Part shown: one piece after another, positions 17,303-29,665 of the stretch
Position numbering within the stretch: the stretch's first letter is position 1
How the letters are laid out: each line of letters begins with the position of its first letter
Notes under the pieces: model-generated
Told to the model about the DNA's origin: nothing
The model's input: the letters and a program-made list of their open reading frames with translations, nothing else
The model's database searches: none
Assembly: GCA_021324675.1 (NCBI GenBank)
Contig: JAJPIR010000298.1
Location: forward strand, 1 to 32,588
Length of the DNA: 32,588 nucleotides
Direction of reading: 5' to 3'
From: Actinomycetota bacterium
GTDB taxonomy: Bacteria; Actinomycetota; Actinomycetes; Mycobacteriales; Pseudonocardiaceae
Made by a program: the position numbers and the translations under genes

Positions 17303-17513
17303 TGCCGTAAATGGAATCCACGGTCTTACGAATGGCGTGGATGACGCCCACTTAGTGGTCTCTAAGATTTGCCGTGACCACGGCACTGATGGGGTCGATG
17401 AGGTAGGTGCTGGGTGGCGTGATCACGTCAACAGAGACCGATCGGACATGAATGGCAGACCCGGAGCTGAGCCCGAAGGCAATTCTGCCATCTCGGGGTA
17501 GCCCGTGCGCGGG

Positions 17514-18683
17514 TCAGCTCCGGTAGCGGGGGTTGGTGGTGTGCCATTCGAAGCCGCCGCCCATCCAGGCGCGCACTCCGCGCAGGAACTGCTGGAGCTG
17601 CGGTGACGGCACGGGGAGCAGGCTGCGGTGGGTGATCTGGAAATCCCGGACCAGGTTGTTGTGCAGGTCGACGGTGATCGCGACGGCCTCCTCGATCGAG
17701 CACTGCCGATCGGCGGCGATCTGCAGCACCATGTTGCACACCGGCGTGTCGTCGGCGGCGTCTTTGGCTGCCGACACCAGGTCGTTGACCATTACCGATG
17801 CGGTACCGGCTTGCATCAGGGCGCGCCGGACTCGCGGCTCGTAATACAGGTTGGCGTCGAGTTCGTAGCCGCCGACTGCGTCGATCAGGGTCATGGAGGT
17901 GTAGAAGCTGTCGTGCTGGCGGGCGGCGAGGTACTCCCAGGCTGGTGGGTAGTTGCCGGTAAAGCGCCAGGCTGCGTAGGTGTTCCAGCTGACGAACATG
18001 GCGAAGGTCGCGTAGCAGGCTCGCTGCACCTGCGCGGGGCTGGCGTGACGGGTCAGGTGCTCGATCCCGGAATTGAGCGCCACCAACACCGGATCGGAGC
18101 GCAGGGCGTGGTCCAGGGGAACAGAGAACTCGCCGGCTGGGGCTACCGGGTCCATCGCCGCCATCACCAGGGCTAGCCGGGGCGGCAGCTCGGTTGGGGT
18201 GGCGCCCATCTTGCTGTCGTCGGCGTACAGGTCGTCGGCAGCCCACCACGCGGCGTTGAGCTGCGCGGCGATCAGCAGGCGATCGGGATCATCGGTATCG
18301 GCGTGGGTAAGCATCGCCAGCCGGCCAAACCCGGCCCGGCGCATCAGATCGGCCTGGTCGTCGGTGAAGCCGCAGTCCTTGGCCCAGATCACCAGCCGGC
18401 CGTCCACCTCGGCGGCCAGCGCGTCGTCCACCCGCTCGACCGCCGGGACGTACAGCGGCGCAGCCGTGCCGTCCCCCCAGGGGCGTTCCAGGTACGCGGG
18501 ACTGGGGCCGCAGGCCACGGTGAGTTCCCGCGCGAGACGGGTCGCCGAGGTGCCCAACCCCGACGGGCCAACCCGCACCGCAGCAACCAGCGCACTTTCC
18601 GGGTCCGGCGGGGCTGGGCAGTCGCGGTGCGGCGGCGGGCCGATCATAGGGGTCGTCTCGGTGGTGGGAATGATGTCCGTCAT
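17514..18683 (-). CDS. 2-methylisoborneol synthase-like terpene cyclase, probable encapsulin cargo
   Basis: This 389-residue class I terpene cyclase has a disordered Pro/Thr-rich N-terminus carrying VGPSGLGTSATRL (motif GPSGLGTSA at residues 39-47), where family 2B encapsulin cargo cyclases carry their loading peptides. The cyclase domain runs from about residue 77. It has the aspartate-rich motif DDLYADD (150-156) and an NSE-type motif NDLVSAAKD (300-308) that ends in Asp instead of the usual Glu. The C-terminus FLRGVRAWMGG...EWH is typical of MIB synthases. The GPP methyltransferase in the facing operon supports 2-methyl-GPP as substrate, but the product could be another methylated C11 terpene. 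The ATG at 18683 has GAGGAG eight bases upstream. It is transcribed divergently from encapsulin 1. Confidence 0.85.
   Translation of the reverse strand: MTDIIPTTETTPMIGPPPHRDCPAPPDPESALVAAVRVGPSGLGTSATRLARELTVACGPSPAYLERPWGDGTAAPLYVPAVERVDDALAAEVDGRLVIWAKDCGFTDDQADLMRRAGFGRLAMLTHADTDDPDRLLIAAQLNAAWWAADDLYADDSKMGATPTELPPRLALVMAAMDPVAPAGEFSVPLDHALRSDPVLVALNSGIEHLTRHASPAQVQRACYATFAMFVSWNTYAAWRFTGNYPPAWEYLAARQHDSFYTSMTLIDAVGGYELDANLYYEPRVRRALMQAGTASVMVNDLVSAAKDAADDTPVCNMVLQIAADRQCSIEEAVAITVDLHNNLVRDFQITHRSLLPVPSPQLQQFLRGVRAWMGGGFEWHTTNPRYRS
18543..18569 (-). other. GPSGLGTSA candidate cargo-loading motif (MIB synthase-like N-terminus)
   Basis: These nine codons encode GPSGLGTSA in the disordered N-terminal region of the minus-strand cyclase. 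Near-identical motifs occur three times in the geosmin synthase fusion protein. Position outside the catalytic fold, together with linkage to shell genes, makes it a candidate encapsulin targeting signal. Confidence 0.6.
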
Positions 18684-18793
18684 CCGGACAACTCCTCACA
18701 ATCTTGCGGTGCTCGGGGCCTCGTGATACTCGAGTCCGCTCAAGGCACACAGCCTGGCAGGCCGGCGCCGGAAAGGACATCCACCAACCAGGG

Positions 18794-18810
18794 TCCGTAG
18801 TTTCTACGGA
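18794..18810. promoter_or_regulatory. TCCGTA-N5-TACGGA palindrome 1
   Basis: The perfect arms TCCGTA and TACGGA flank GTTTC. With flanking bases, symmetry extends to nine bases per arm (18792-18812). It lies between the divergent cyclase and shell genes. Confidence 0.6.
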
Positions 18811-18878
18811 CCTATTGGCTGGGCCGAACAGGTTACCGGATCTGCATTGGGTCCGTACCTCGATCCGTTGAATTTGGG

Positions 18879-18895
18879 TCCGTACTTTCTACGGA
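18879..18895. promoter_or_regulatory. TCCGTA-N5-TACGGA palindrome 2
   Basis: It has the same arms as palindrome 1 with spacer CTTTC. The two sites are spaced 85 bases apart, close to eight helical turns, which would allow cooperative binding. This is an inference from spacing. Confidence 0.6.
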
Positions 18896-19004
18896 TGTTG
18901 CCTTGTGTACGACCTTCTAGAGTATGTCGCGATCATGACACTCAAGGCTGTCATAAATAACCCCGCCGGGGTATCGATACGGATAAAGATCGGTGGTGTG
19001 TGGC

Positions 19005-23242
<4,238 letters not shown>

Positions 23243-23279
23243 ACTGAGTGCTCGGCTGGAACAAAGGAAGGAGTCCGCT

Positions 23280-24143
23280 ATGACCACGACCACCTCTACT
23301 GGCGCGAACGTGCTGCACACCGCTTACCAGAAATCCGTCGCGGCATACTGGAACAGCAATCAAGACGACCCGGTTAATTTGCTGCTCGGTCATGTCGACG
23401 GGCTTTACCACCATCACTACGGGATCGGTGACTATGACCCGTCCGTGCTGGAAGGCCCGAGCGACACCCGGGATGACCGGATCATCAAGGAAATGCACCG
23501 GTTGGAGACAATGCAGGCGAACCTCCTGTTGGACCAGCTCGGCGATATCTCACCGGATGACCGGCTGCTGGATGCCGGGTCCGGGCGAGGTGGGACCAGC
23601 ATCATGGCTCACCGTCGCTTCAACTGTCAGGTGGACGGCGTAACGATCTCCGAATACCAGGTTGGGTTTGCCAATGACCAGGCCGAGCGCTGGGGCGTGG
23701 CCGACCGGGTGAAGTTTCACTTCCGCAACATGCTGGACACCGGTTTCGAGGACAGATCATTCCGGGGTATCTGGACCAACGAGACCACGATGTACGTGGA
23801 CCTATTCCAGCTCTTCACCGAGTTCTCCCGTGTACTACAATACGGCGGTCGCTACGTATGCATCACCGGCTGCTACAACGACGTGACGGGCGGCCGATCC
23901 AAAGCGGTCAGCCGGATTGATGAACACTACATCTGCAATATTCACCCCCGCAGCGAATACTTCAAGGCGCTGGCGGCCAATAACTTCGTGCCGATCAATG
24001 TCATCGATCTCACCGCCAGCACCATCCCGTACTGGGAGCTGCGGGCGAGGTCGTCGGTGGCCACCGGGATCGAGGAGCCGTTCCTGACGGCGTACCGCGA
24101 GGGCAGTTTCCACTACCTGCTTATTGCCGCGGATCGGATCTGA
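23280..24143 (+). CDS. Geranyl diphosphate 2-C-methyltransferase
   Basis: This 287-residue SAM-dependent methyltransferase methylates C2 of geranyl diphosphate to give 2-methyl-GPP, the MIB precursor. The ATG at 23280 has an excellent GGAAGGAG upstream, so the longer in-frame GTG start at 23193 is rejected. Motif I is LLDAGSGRGGTS. Family-typical stretches include LGHVDGLYHHHYGIGDYDPSVLEGP, IWTNETTMYVDL, YVCITGCYNDVTGG, CNIHPRSEYFKALAANN and STIPYWELRARSSVATGIE. These match characterised Streptomyces GPP methyltransferases closely along the whole length. The gene appears intact even though the adjacent MIB synthase is deleted, so it presumably supplies the minus-strand MIB synthase-like enzyme. 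Confidence 0.95.
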   Translation: MTTTTSTGANVLHTAYQKSVAAYWNSNQDDPVNLLLGHVDGLYHHHYGIGDYDPSVLEGPSDTRDDRIIKEMHRLETMQANLLLDQLGDISPDDRLLDAGSGRGGTSIMAHRRFNCQVDGVTISEYQVGFANDQAERWGVADRVKFHFRNMLDTGFEDRSFRGIWTNETTMYVDLFQLFTEFSRVLQYGGRYVCITGCYNDVTGGRSKAVSRIDEHYICNIHPRSEYFKALAANNFVPINVIDLTASTIPYWELRARSSVATGIEEPFLTAYREGSFHYLLIAADRI

Positions 24144-24188
24144 CACCCAGCTGTATCGAGCTAAGTATCGAGGTAGGTGAGGTGCGTC

Positions 24189-25589
24189 GTGACCGTGACG
24201 GATCCGGACGTTGATGTTGCCGAGCAGCCGCTCTTGACGCTCAGCATCGCTGCGGCGCGCAACCTGGCGACAACGACGAAGTCCGTGCCGCAGATGCAGG
24301 AGATCACCTCTCGCTGGCTGCTGCGAGCATTGCCGTGGGTGGAGGCTTCGGGCGGCACTTTCCGGGTGAACCGCCGGTTGACCTACACGGTGGGCGACGG
24401 GCAGGTGACATTCGATACGTCCGGCGCCGAGGTGCGCATCGTTCCCGGGGAGCTGCGTGAGCTGCCGGTACTACGGGGATTCGATGATCCCGAGGTGCTC
24501 CAGGCATTGGCCGATCAGTGCGAGCAACGAGAATTCGAAGTCGGTAGCACACTGGTCGAAAGGGGCCAACCGGCGGATCACGTCTTCTTTATCGCCCGCG
24601 GCAAGGTGAACAAGGTCGGTCCGGGGAAATATGGCGAGCATACTGTGCTGGGTGTGCTCGCCGACGGCGACTACTTCGGTGATGGAGAATTGGTCGAGTC
24701 CCAGGACTCGTGGGCATTTACCGTCACGGCCGCGACCGCGGTCACCGTGCTTGCCTTACCTGCCCAAGCATTCCAAGAGACGCTCAACAGATCGGCAGAA
24801 TTGCAAGATCACGTTGAGCAGTTCCGAACGCGGAGCAGGCAACCGCAGAATAGACGCGGCGAGGCGAACATCGAGCTGAGCGCCGATCATCCACAGGAAC
24901 AGCCGCTGGACGGCACGTTCGTCGACTACGAGCTTCGACCACGCGAGTACGAGCTCAGCGTGGCCCAGACCGTCCTGCGCGTGCATACCCGAGTGGCAGA
25001 TCTGTACAACACCCCGATGGACCAGACCGAACAACAGCTCAGGTTGACCATCGAGGCGCTCCGGGAAAAGCAAGAGTCCGAACTGATCAACAATCCGGGC
25101 TTCGGATTGCTCCACAATGTCGACACTCAGCAACGTCTCTATACCCGCACCGGGCCGCCAACGCCGGACGACATGGACGCACTCCTTGCCCGGCGCCGCA
25201 AGACACGATTTTACCTCGCTCATCCACGCACGATCGCCGCATTCGGTCGCGAATGCAATCGCCGTGGCATATACTCGCCGACCGTCGAAGTCGATGGCCG
25301 GCAGATACAGGCTTGGCGAGGGGTGCCTATCTTTCCTAGCAACAAGATCCCGATTTCTCAGTACGGCACCAGCTCGATCCTCGCAATGCGTACCGGTTTG
25401 GACGACGAAGGCGTCATCGGGCTACACCAGACCGGTATTCCCGACGAAGTGCAGCCCGGACTCAACGTCCGGTTCATGAGCATCGATGACAAAGCGATTA
25501 TTTCGTACCTGGTGAGCACCTATTACTCGGTGGCGGTCCTGGTACCCGATGCGCTGGGAGTGCTGGAGAACGTCGAGATCGGCCGCTAA
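24189..25589 (+). CDS. Family 2B encapsulin shell protein 2 (with cyclic-nucleotide-binding-like insert)
   Basis: This second shell paralogue has 466 residues from GTG 24189 (GAGG six bases upstream; the earlier GTG at 24177 has poor spacing). It aligns with shell 1 along its whole length: [23 protein letters not shown], the cNMP-like insert with [17 protein letters not shown], then [38 protein letters not shown] and [20 protein letters not shown]. Its cassette [17 protein letters not shown] also lacks the PRxA arginine, so canonical cAMP binding is doubtful in both. It ends directly after LENVEIGR, without the tail of shell 1. Two co-encoded shells suggest a mixed two-component capsule, as reported for Streptomyces MIB synthase encapsulins. 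Confidence 0.88.
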   Translation: MTVTDPDVDVAEQPLLTLSIAAARNLATTTKSVPQMQEITSRWLLRALPWVEASGGTFRVNRRLTYTVGDGQVTFDTSGAEVRIVPGELRELPVLRGFDDPEVLQALADQCEQREFEVGSTLVERGQPADHVFFIARGKVNKVGPGKYGEHTVLGVLADGDYFGDGELVESQDSWAFTVTAATAVTVLALPAQAFQETLNRSAELQDHVEQFRTRSRQPQNRRGEANIELSADHPQEQPLDGTFVDYELRPREYELSVAQTVLRVHTRVADLYNTPMDQTEQQLRLTIEALREKQESELINNPGFGLLHNVDTQQRLYTRTGPPTPDDMDALLARRRKTRFYLAHPRTIAAFGRECNRRGIYSPTVEVDGRQIQAWRGVPIFPSNKIPISQYGTSSILAMRTGLDDEGVIGLHQTGIPDEVQPGLNVRFMSIDDKAIISYLVSTYYSVAVLVPDALGVLENVEIGR

Positions 25590-25604
25590 GAGGGGTGGAC
25601 AACC

Positions 25605-26645
25605 GTGACCACCACGGACGTGACGGCGGTAGCGCGATCGGCCCTCGAGGTGCTTGCCTGGAGTCGCAGTTTGGTCGAACCCGCGCTGCGAACAGCGGTC
25701 GACACCCTGCCTTCGTCCCTGTCGCATATCGCTGGTTACCACCTGGGCTGGTGGGACGAGCGTGGCCACCCGGTACGGGTGAGCGGGGGCAAGGCGATCC
25801 GGCCAGCGCTTGCGCTGCTGTGCGCGCAGGCCGTAGGCGGCACGGCGGCGAAGGCGGTGCCCGCCGCGGTCGCGGTGGAACTGGTGCACAACCACTCGCT
25901 GCTGCACGACGATGTGATGGACGGGGATCTCACCCGCCGCCACCGCCGTACCGCGTGGACTGTGTTCGGGGCCAACCCGGCGATCCTGGCCGGGGACGCG
26001 TTGCTGGTCTTGGCCCTCGATGTGCTTGCCGCCAGCGAGCATCCCGCTGCGGTGGAGGCCATCCAGATGCTCACCGCCGCCGTCCAGGAACTGCTCAACG
26101 GGCAGAACGCGGATCTGTCTCTCGAGCAACGCTCCGGGGTGGAGCTGGCCGAATGTGTGCAGATGGCCGAAGGGAAGACCGCCGCCCTCATCGGCTGCGC
26201 GTGCGCGCTGGGCGCTGCGTTCGGCGGTGGCCGCCCGGAGCAGGTGGGATACCTGCGCGGCTTCGGAAGGCACCTCGGCCTGGCATTTCAGCACGTGGAC
26301 GATCTGCTGGGAATCTGGGGAGATCCGGCGGTAACCGGCAAGCCGGTGCATTCAGACCTGTGCAGCCGCAAGAAGTCCTTCCCCGTGGTTGCCGTCCTCA
26401 CCTCGCAGACCCCAGCGGGGCGCGAGCTGGCCGAGCTGTACCACCGGGACCAGCCGTTGTCCGGCACCGACGCAGCCCGCGCCGCGGAACTGATCGACAT
26501 CGCAGGTGGGCGGGCCTGGGGCCAAGCCCAGGCTGACGATCTGCTCGCCCAGGCGATGCGGGAGCTGCAATCAGCCAGCCCGGCACCGCGAGCCGCCGCA
26601 GAGCTAGGTGCGCTGGCCCGGCTGGCCACCCACCGCGACCACTGA
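25605..26645 (+). CDS. Polyprenyl diphosphate synthase (family 2 encapsulin-linked)
   Basis: This 346-residue all-helical trans-prenyl diphosphate synthase starts at GTG 25605, with AGAGGGG upstream and 15 bases after shell 2. It has [12 protein letters not shown], the first aspartate-rich motif [10 protein letters not shown], and the second DDLLGIWGD followed by SRKKSFPVV. Bulk before the first motif is not enough for me to fix product length; GPP (for MIB) or FPP (for geosmin) would both fit the locus. Relatives are known as putative encapsulin cargo ('polyprenyl transferase'). No GLGTSA motif is present, so if it is loaded it must use a different signal. The N-terminal [21 protein letters not shown] region is characteristic of this subgroup. 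Confidence 0.92.
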   Translation: MTTTDVTAVARSALEVLAWSRSLVEPALRTAVDTLPSSLSHIAGYHLGWWDERGHPVRVSGGKAIRPALALLCAQAVGGTAAKAVPAAVAVELVHNHSLLHDDVMDGDLTRRHRRTAWTVFGANPAILAGDALLVLALDVLAASEHPAAVEAIQMLTAAVQELLNGQNADLSLEQRSGVELAECVQMAEGKTAALIGCACALGAAFGGGRPEQVGYLRGFGRHLGLAFQHVDDLLGIWGDPAVTGKPVHSDLCSRKKSFPVVAVLTSQTPAGRELAELYHRDQPLSGTDAARAAELIDIAGGRAWGQAQADDLLAQAMRELQSASPAPRAAAELGALARLATHRDH

Positions 26646-26664
26646 ACCCCGCCTGGAGCCACCC

Positions 26665-27596
26665 ATGGCACTCACTGTTCTGCTGGCCTCACCACGGTCG
26701 TTCTGTGCCGGTGTGGAGCGCGCCATCGCGGTCGTCGAGCAGCTGCTGGACCAGCGGGGCGGTCCTATTTATGTGCGCAAGCAGATCGTGCACAACACTT
26801 ATGTCGTCGCTGACCTGGAGGCACGGGGTGCGGTGTTCGTCGACGAGTTGGATGCCGTACCCGGCGGCGCCACCGTGGTGTTCTCCGCCCACGGCGTGTC
26901 CCCAGCGGTGCGGGCCGAGGCCACCGGCCGGGGTCTGGAGACCATCGACGCGACCTGCCCGCTGGTCGCCAAGGTGCACGCCGAGGCCCGCCGGTTCGCA
27001 GCCCGCGGCGACACCGTGATCCTGATCGGCCACGCCGGGCACGAGGAGATCGAAGGCACCGTGGGCGAGGCTCCGGATCAGACGATCCTGGTGCAGAGCG
27101 TTGCCGAGGTTGGGGAGCTGGCGGTGGCCGACCCAGCACGGTGTCGTACCTGACGCAGACCACCCTGGCTGTGGACGAGACCACCGAGATCATCGAGGCG
27201 CTGCGGGCCCGGTTCCCGGCGCTGCGGGGGCCGGCTTCTGATGACATCTGCTACGCCACGACCAACCGCCAGCGCGCACTGCGGGCAATCGCTGATCAGT
27301 CGGATCTGGTGCTGGTGGTCGGCTCGGGTAACTCGTCCAACTCGCTGCGGCTGGTGGAACTCGCGCAGCGCCACGGCATACCGAGCTACCTCGTCGACGA
27401 TCCGGGTGACATCCGGCCGGAATGGCTGGACGGGGTGGGGGTGGTCGGGGTGACGGCTGGTGCTTCGGCCCCACCCAGGCTCGTGGACGCCGTCATCGCC
27501 GCCCTCGCTCAGCTTTGCCCGGTCACGGTGATCGAACACGAGATCACTCGCGAGAATATCCGGTTTACCCTGCCACCCGTGGTACGGCGATCATGA
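26665..27596 (+). pseudogene. ispH: ispH (HMBPP reductase) with a single-base frameshift
   Basis: Two overlapping frames together make one complete IspH, the iron-sulfur enzyme that makes IPP and DMAPP at the end of the MEP pathway. The first frame runs from ATG 26665 with [16 protein letters not shown], the HNTYVV region, [10 protein letters not shown] and [13 protein letters not shown], up to VADPAR. The continuation [13 protein letters not shown]...[10 protein letters not shown]...[13 protein letters not shown] is one frame away, from 27141. The bases at 27139-27143 read cggtg where cgggtg would restore R-V-S-Y. All three cluster cysteines are present across the two halves. It is either a true one-base G deletion or a sequencing error in a G run. 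Alone, the first half lacks one cluster cysteine and should be inactive. Confidence 0.9.
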
Positions 27597-27605
27597 CCGT
27601 ACACA

Positions 27606-27884
27606 GCCAGGTCACCCTCCTGCAGTTGAGCCCAGGTCGACCGTCTACACCTCTACACCCTCGCCGAACAAGTCACCGCGTTCTTCGAGGGCTTTCCCGT
27701 CCCGCTGCGCATCGCCGTCATGGGTTGTGTCGTCAACGGCCCGGGCGAAGCCCGCGAAGCCGATCTCGGTGTTTCGTCCGGCAACGGCAAGGGTGAAATC
27801 TTCGTTCGCGGCAGCGTCGTGAAGACCGTGCCCGAACACCAGATCGTCCAAGCGCTCCTCGACGAAGCGTTCAGCCAAGCCTTT
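27606..27884 (+). pseudogene. ispG: C-terminal fragment of ispG (HMBPP synthase)
   Basis: The frame through 27720 encodes [40 protein letters not shown]...[10 protein letters not shown]...[16 protein letters not shown], the unmistakable C-terminus of IspG/GcpE, including one [4Fe-4S] cysteine. Upstream the same frame reads SPSCS, stop (27627), AQVD, where intact enzymes have CPSCGRAQVDVYTLAE. The first cluster region is thus eroded, and the segment around 27642-27660 contains a near duplication of CTACAC. The roughly 300 N-terminal residues are absent. No start codon with a ribosome-binding site precedes it. It is a dead fragment whose 3' end runs into the DUF2786 gene on the other strand. 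Confidence 0.88.
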
Positions 27885-29304
27885 AGCTACCCCCAGACAC
27901 CACCGCCCGCCGGGTGTCCAGCACGGCGAGGTCCGCGGCCGCGCGGCCAGCGTGCCAGCCGGCGGCGTTGCCGACGTTGAACGATCGCGACACCGGCTCC
28001 GGGAACATTGACTCGAACAATTCGTCGACCATGCATTCCCGCGCAGCCAGTACTGGCAGTAGCTGAGCCGCGTCGGCCACCGCGGCAGTGCCCACATCTC
28101 GTGCGGTGCTTAACCGTTCACCGATGCGGGTCGCATAGGCCAGCAGGAACGATTGGCGATAAGACCTGGTGCGGGATCGCCCAGTGCGCGTCAGCTGGCT
28201 ACCCGCGGACAGCATCGCCCGCGTGGCCTGGACCAGTAGCGATGTGCTGAGCAGCTCGACGATCTCCAGATCGACCTCGTCGCCGAGCACCGTGGTGAAG
28301 CCGAGCTTTTCGGATAATGCGGTGCGGCAGCGATTCGCTGCGGCCACCGCGGCCACCAGCATGGCTTTCGCGGCCACGTACGGGTTGTCCAACCACAGCC
28401 GGCGGGCAGTGGCCGGATGCAGGTCCGCAGCATTGACCGCGCTCTCCACCATGATCAGCTCGAGGGAGTAGCGACTCATCAATTCCTGCGCCTTGGCCGT
28501 GAGTGCCTCGGCTTCTTCCGGGAAGGTGGTCGACTCGGCCTTGGCCAGCAACGCCCGCACCCGGGCGAGGATCTTCTGGTCGACGCCGCGGCAAGGACGT
28601 TCCATCGCTGTCACGGACCCCGGCGGCGGCACGATCTTGGGCAGGGCGGGCAGTGCCAGCAGCATTGCCAGTACCTCGATGACCGTCATAAGCGCATCCG
28701 CCAAGCTGGTGTGGTGGCGGTGCGCCCACTGCTGCACATGACCTTCGGCCTGGTCGCGTTTCCACCAGACCACAGCCCCGATGTGGTTGAGATCCTCGCG
28801 CCATCGCGGCGCCACGGTGGCCTGGGCGTAGTACTGCGACTCTTCCGCAATCGCGTCGATGAGGTAGCTGACACCTGCGGCGGTTAGCCGGCGGCGGCCG
28901 ATCTGGTGCAGGTCCTCAGGGGTCCAGCCGCGCTCCCACGCCCCGGTGACGAGGGGCAGGACCGCACATCGCGCCGCTGCCGCCACGATTACTGGCTGAT
29001 CGGTGCACCGATCAGCCACGATGAGCGCGATGCGACTGCTGGCCTCGGGATGACCCGCCCAGTGTTCGCGTGCCGCGCTGAGCAGCACCGTGGAGATGGT
29101 CTCCGCCGATGGTTTGGGCCTGCCCGGCCCGGCTCCTGATGGCCCAGCTCCTGATGGCCCAGCTCCTGATGGCCCAGCTCCTGATGACGCGGCGCACCAT
29201 TCAGCGGTCCCGGAATCGCTGCCGACCCGTTGCGCGCAGGCCCGGCGGTGCGCCCGGCGCCGCGCCGCAGCAGCAGCACGCCGCTCCCGATTCCGCTGTA
29301 CCAC
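27883..29304 (-). CDS. DUF2786 domain protein
   Basis: The preferred GTG start at 29304 has GGGAGG five bases upstream and gives 473 residues; an ATG at 29391 would add 29 residues without a good site. The N-terminus is strongly basic ([18 protein letters not shown]). It is followed by a low-complexity SGAGP repeat and a helical region. The DUF2786 segment ([35 protein letters not shown]) is at about 240-285. A C-terminal domain of the kind found with it follows ([15 protein letters not shown]...[18 protein letters not shown]). The function of this family is not known; proteins of this type are common in actinobacteria and phages. It overlaps the end of the ispG fragment and shows no link to the terpene genes. 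Confidence 0.82.
   Translation of the reverse strand: MVQRNRERRAAAAARRRAHRRACAQRVGSDSGTAEWCAASSGAGPSGAGPSGAGPSGAGPGRPKPSAETISTVLLSAAREHWAGHPEASSRIALIVADRCTDQPVIVAAAARCAVLPLVTGAWERGWTPEDLHQIGRRRLTAAGVSYLIDAIAEESQYYAQATVAPRWREDLNHIGAVVWWKRDQAEGHVQQWAHRHHTSLADALMTVIEVLAMLLALPALPKIVPPPGSVTAMERPCRGVDQKILARVRALLAKAESTTFPEEAEALTAKAQELMSRYSLELIMVESAVNAADLHPATARRLWLDNPYVAAKAMLVAAVAAANRCRTALSEKLGFTTVLGDEVDLEIVELLSTSLLVQATRAMLSAGSQLTRTGRSRTRSYRQSFLLAYATRIGERLSTARDVGTAAVADAAQLLPVLAARECMVDELFESMFPEPVSRSFNVGNAAGWHAGRAAADLAVLDTRRAVVSGGS
29126..29185 (+). repeat. 15-bp tandem repeat, four copies, inside the DUF2786 gene
   Basis: The unit ggcccagctcctgat is repeated four times, the first copy with one mismatch. 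It encodes repeated SGAGP pentapeptides in the minus-strand protein, a flexible linker. Being a multiple of three, copy number can change without breaking the frame. Confidence 0.9.
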
Positions 29305-29665
29305 CGCGCCCTCCCATCGCCGACTCCCAATCGGCAGCAGTATGGAGCGCCATCCCGACAATCCCGCGTTCCCGCGCCGTCGTCGGATCACACCGGCACA
29401 GCCAGCTGGTTACTGGCGACCCGGCGAGAACCTCGCCGCGTGACAGCGAGGAGGACGTTTCTGAGGTGATTGAAACTGGACTGGCTTAGGGACGCGGTTC
29501 GCCATGCAGCGTGCATGAACGTGTGACCCAGCGCGCACGGGGACACGACACACCGCGCACGGAGACACGACACACCGCGCACGGGGGCACGACACGCGAG
29601 GTGCGGGGGCGGTTTCGCTGGTGGTCGCGCCGGGTAGGTCCTAGCCACCAACGGAGGAGGATGGC
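29305..29665. other. Intergenic region between the divergent DUF2786 and dehydrogenase genes
   Basis: About 360 bases carry no recognisable gene; ORFs here are short and low in complexity. The region contains a 22-bp tandem repeat (29532-29597) and should hold both divergent promoters. A strong GGAGGAGG lies just before the dehydrogenase GTG at 29666. Confidence 0.5.
29532..29597 (+). repeat. 22-bp tandem repeat, three copies
   Basis: Three adjacent 22-base units each begin cgcgcacgg and continue with a cacgacac core (29532-29553, 29554-29575, 29576-29597), differing at one to three positions. The location about 70-130 bases upstream of the dehydrogenase start is compatible with a repeated protein-binding site. 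Confidence 0.85.

Larger units (their letters stand above)
18684..19004. promoter_or_regulatory. Divergent control region of the terpene encapsulin locus
   Basis: These 320 gene-free bases separate the minus-strand cyclase from encapsulin 1. They hold two TCCGTA-N5-TACGGA palindromes (18794-18810 and 18879-18895). An isolated TCCGTA lies at 18852-18857 and a TACGGA half-site at 18978-18983, just before the shell start. A different inverted repeat, ATGACA-N8-TGTCAT, is at 18935-18954, followed by an AT-rich TCATAAATAA. This density of symmetrical sites indicates tight control of both transcripts. I could not assign -35/-10 boxes with confidence. Confidence 0.6.

Noticed and set aside
25595-26536. 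313-codon plus-strand ORF overlapping the prenyl synthase
   Set aside because: Shadow frame rich in Arg, Gly and Pro; the overlapping frame has all prenyl synthase motifs.
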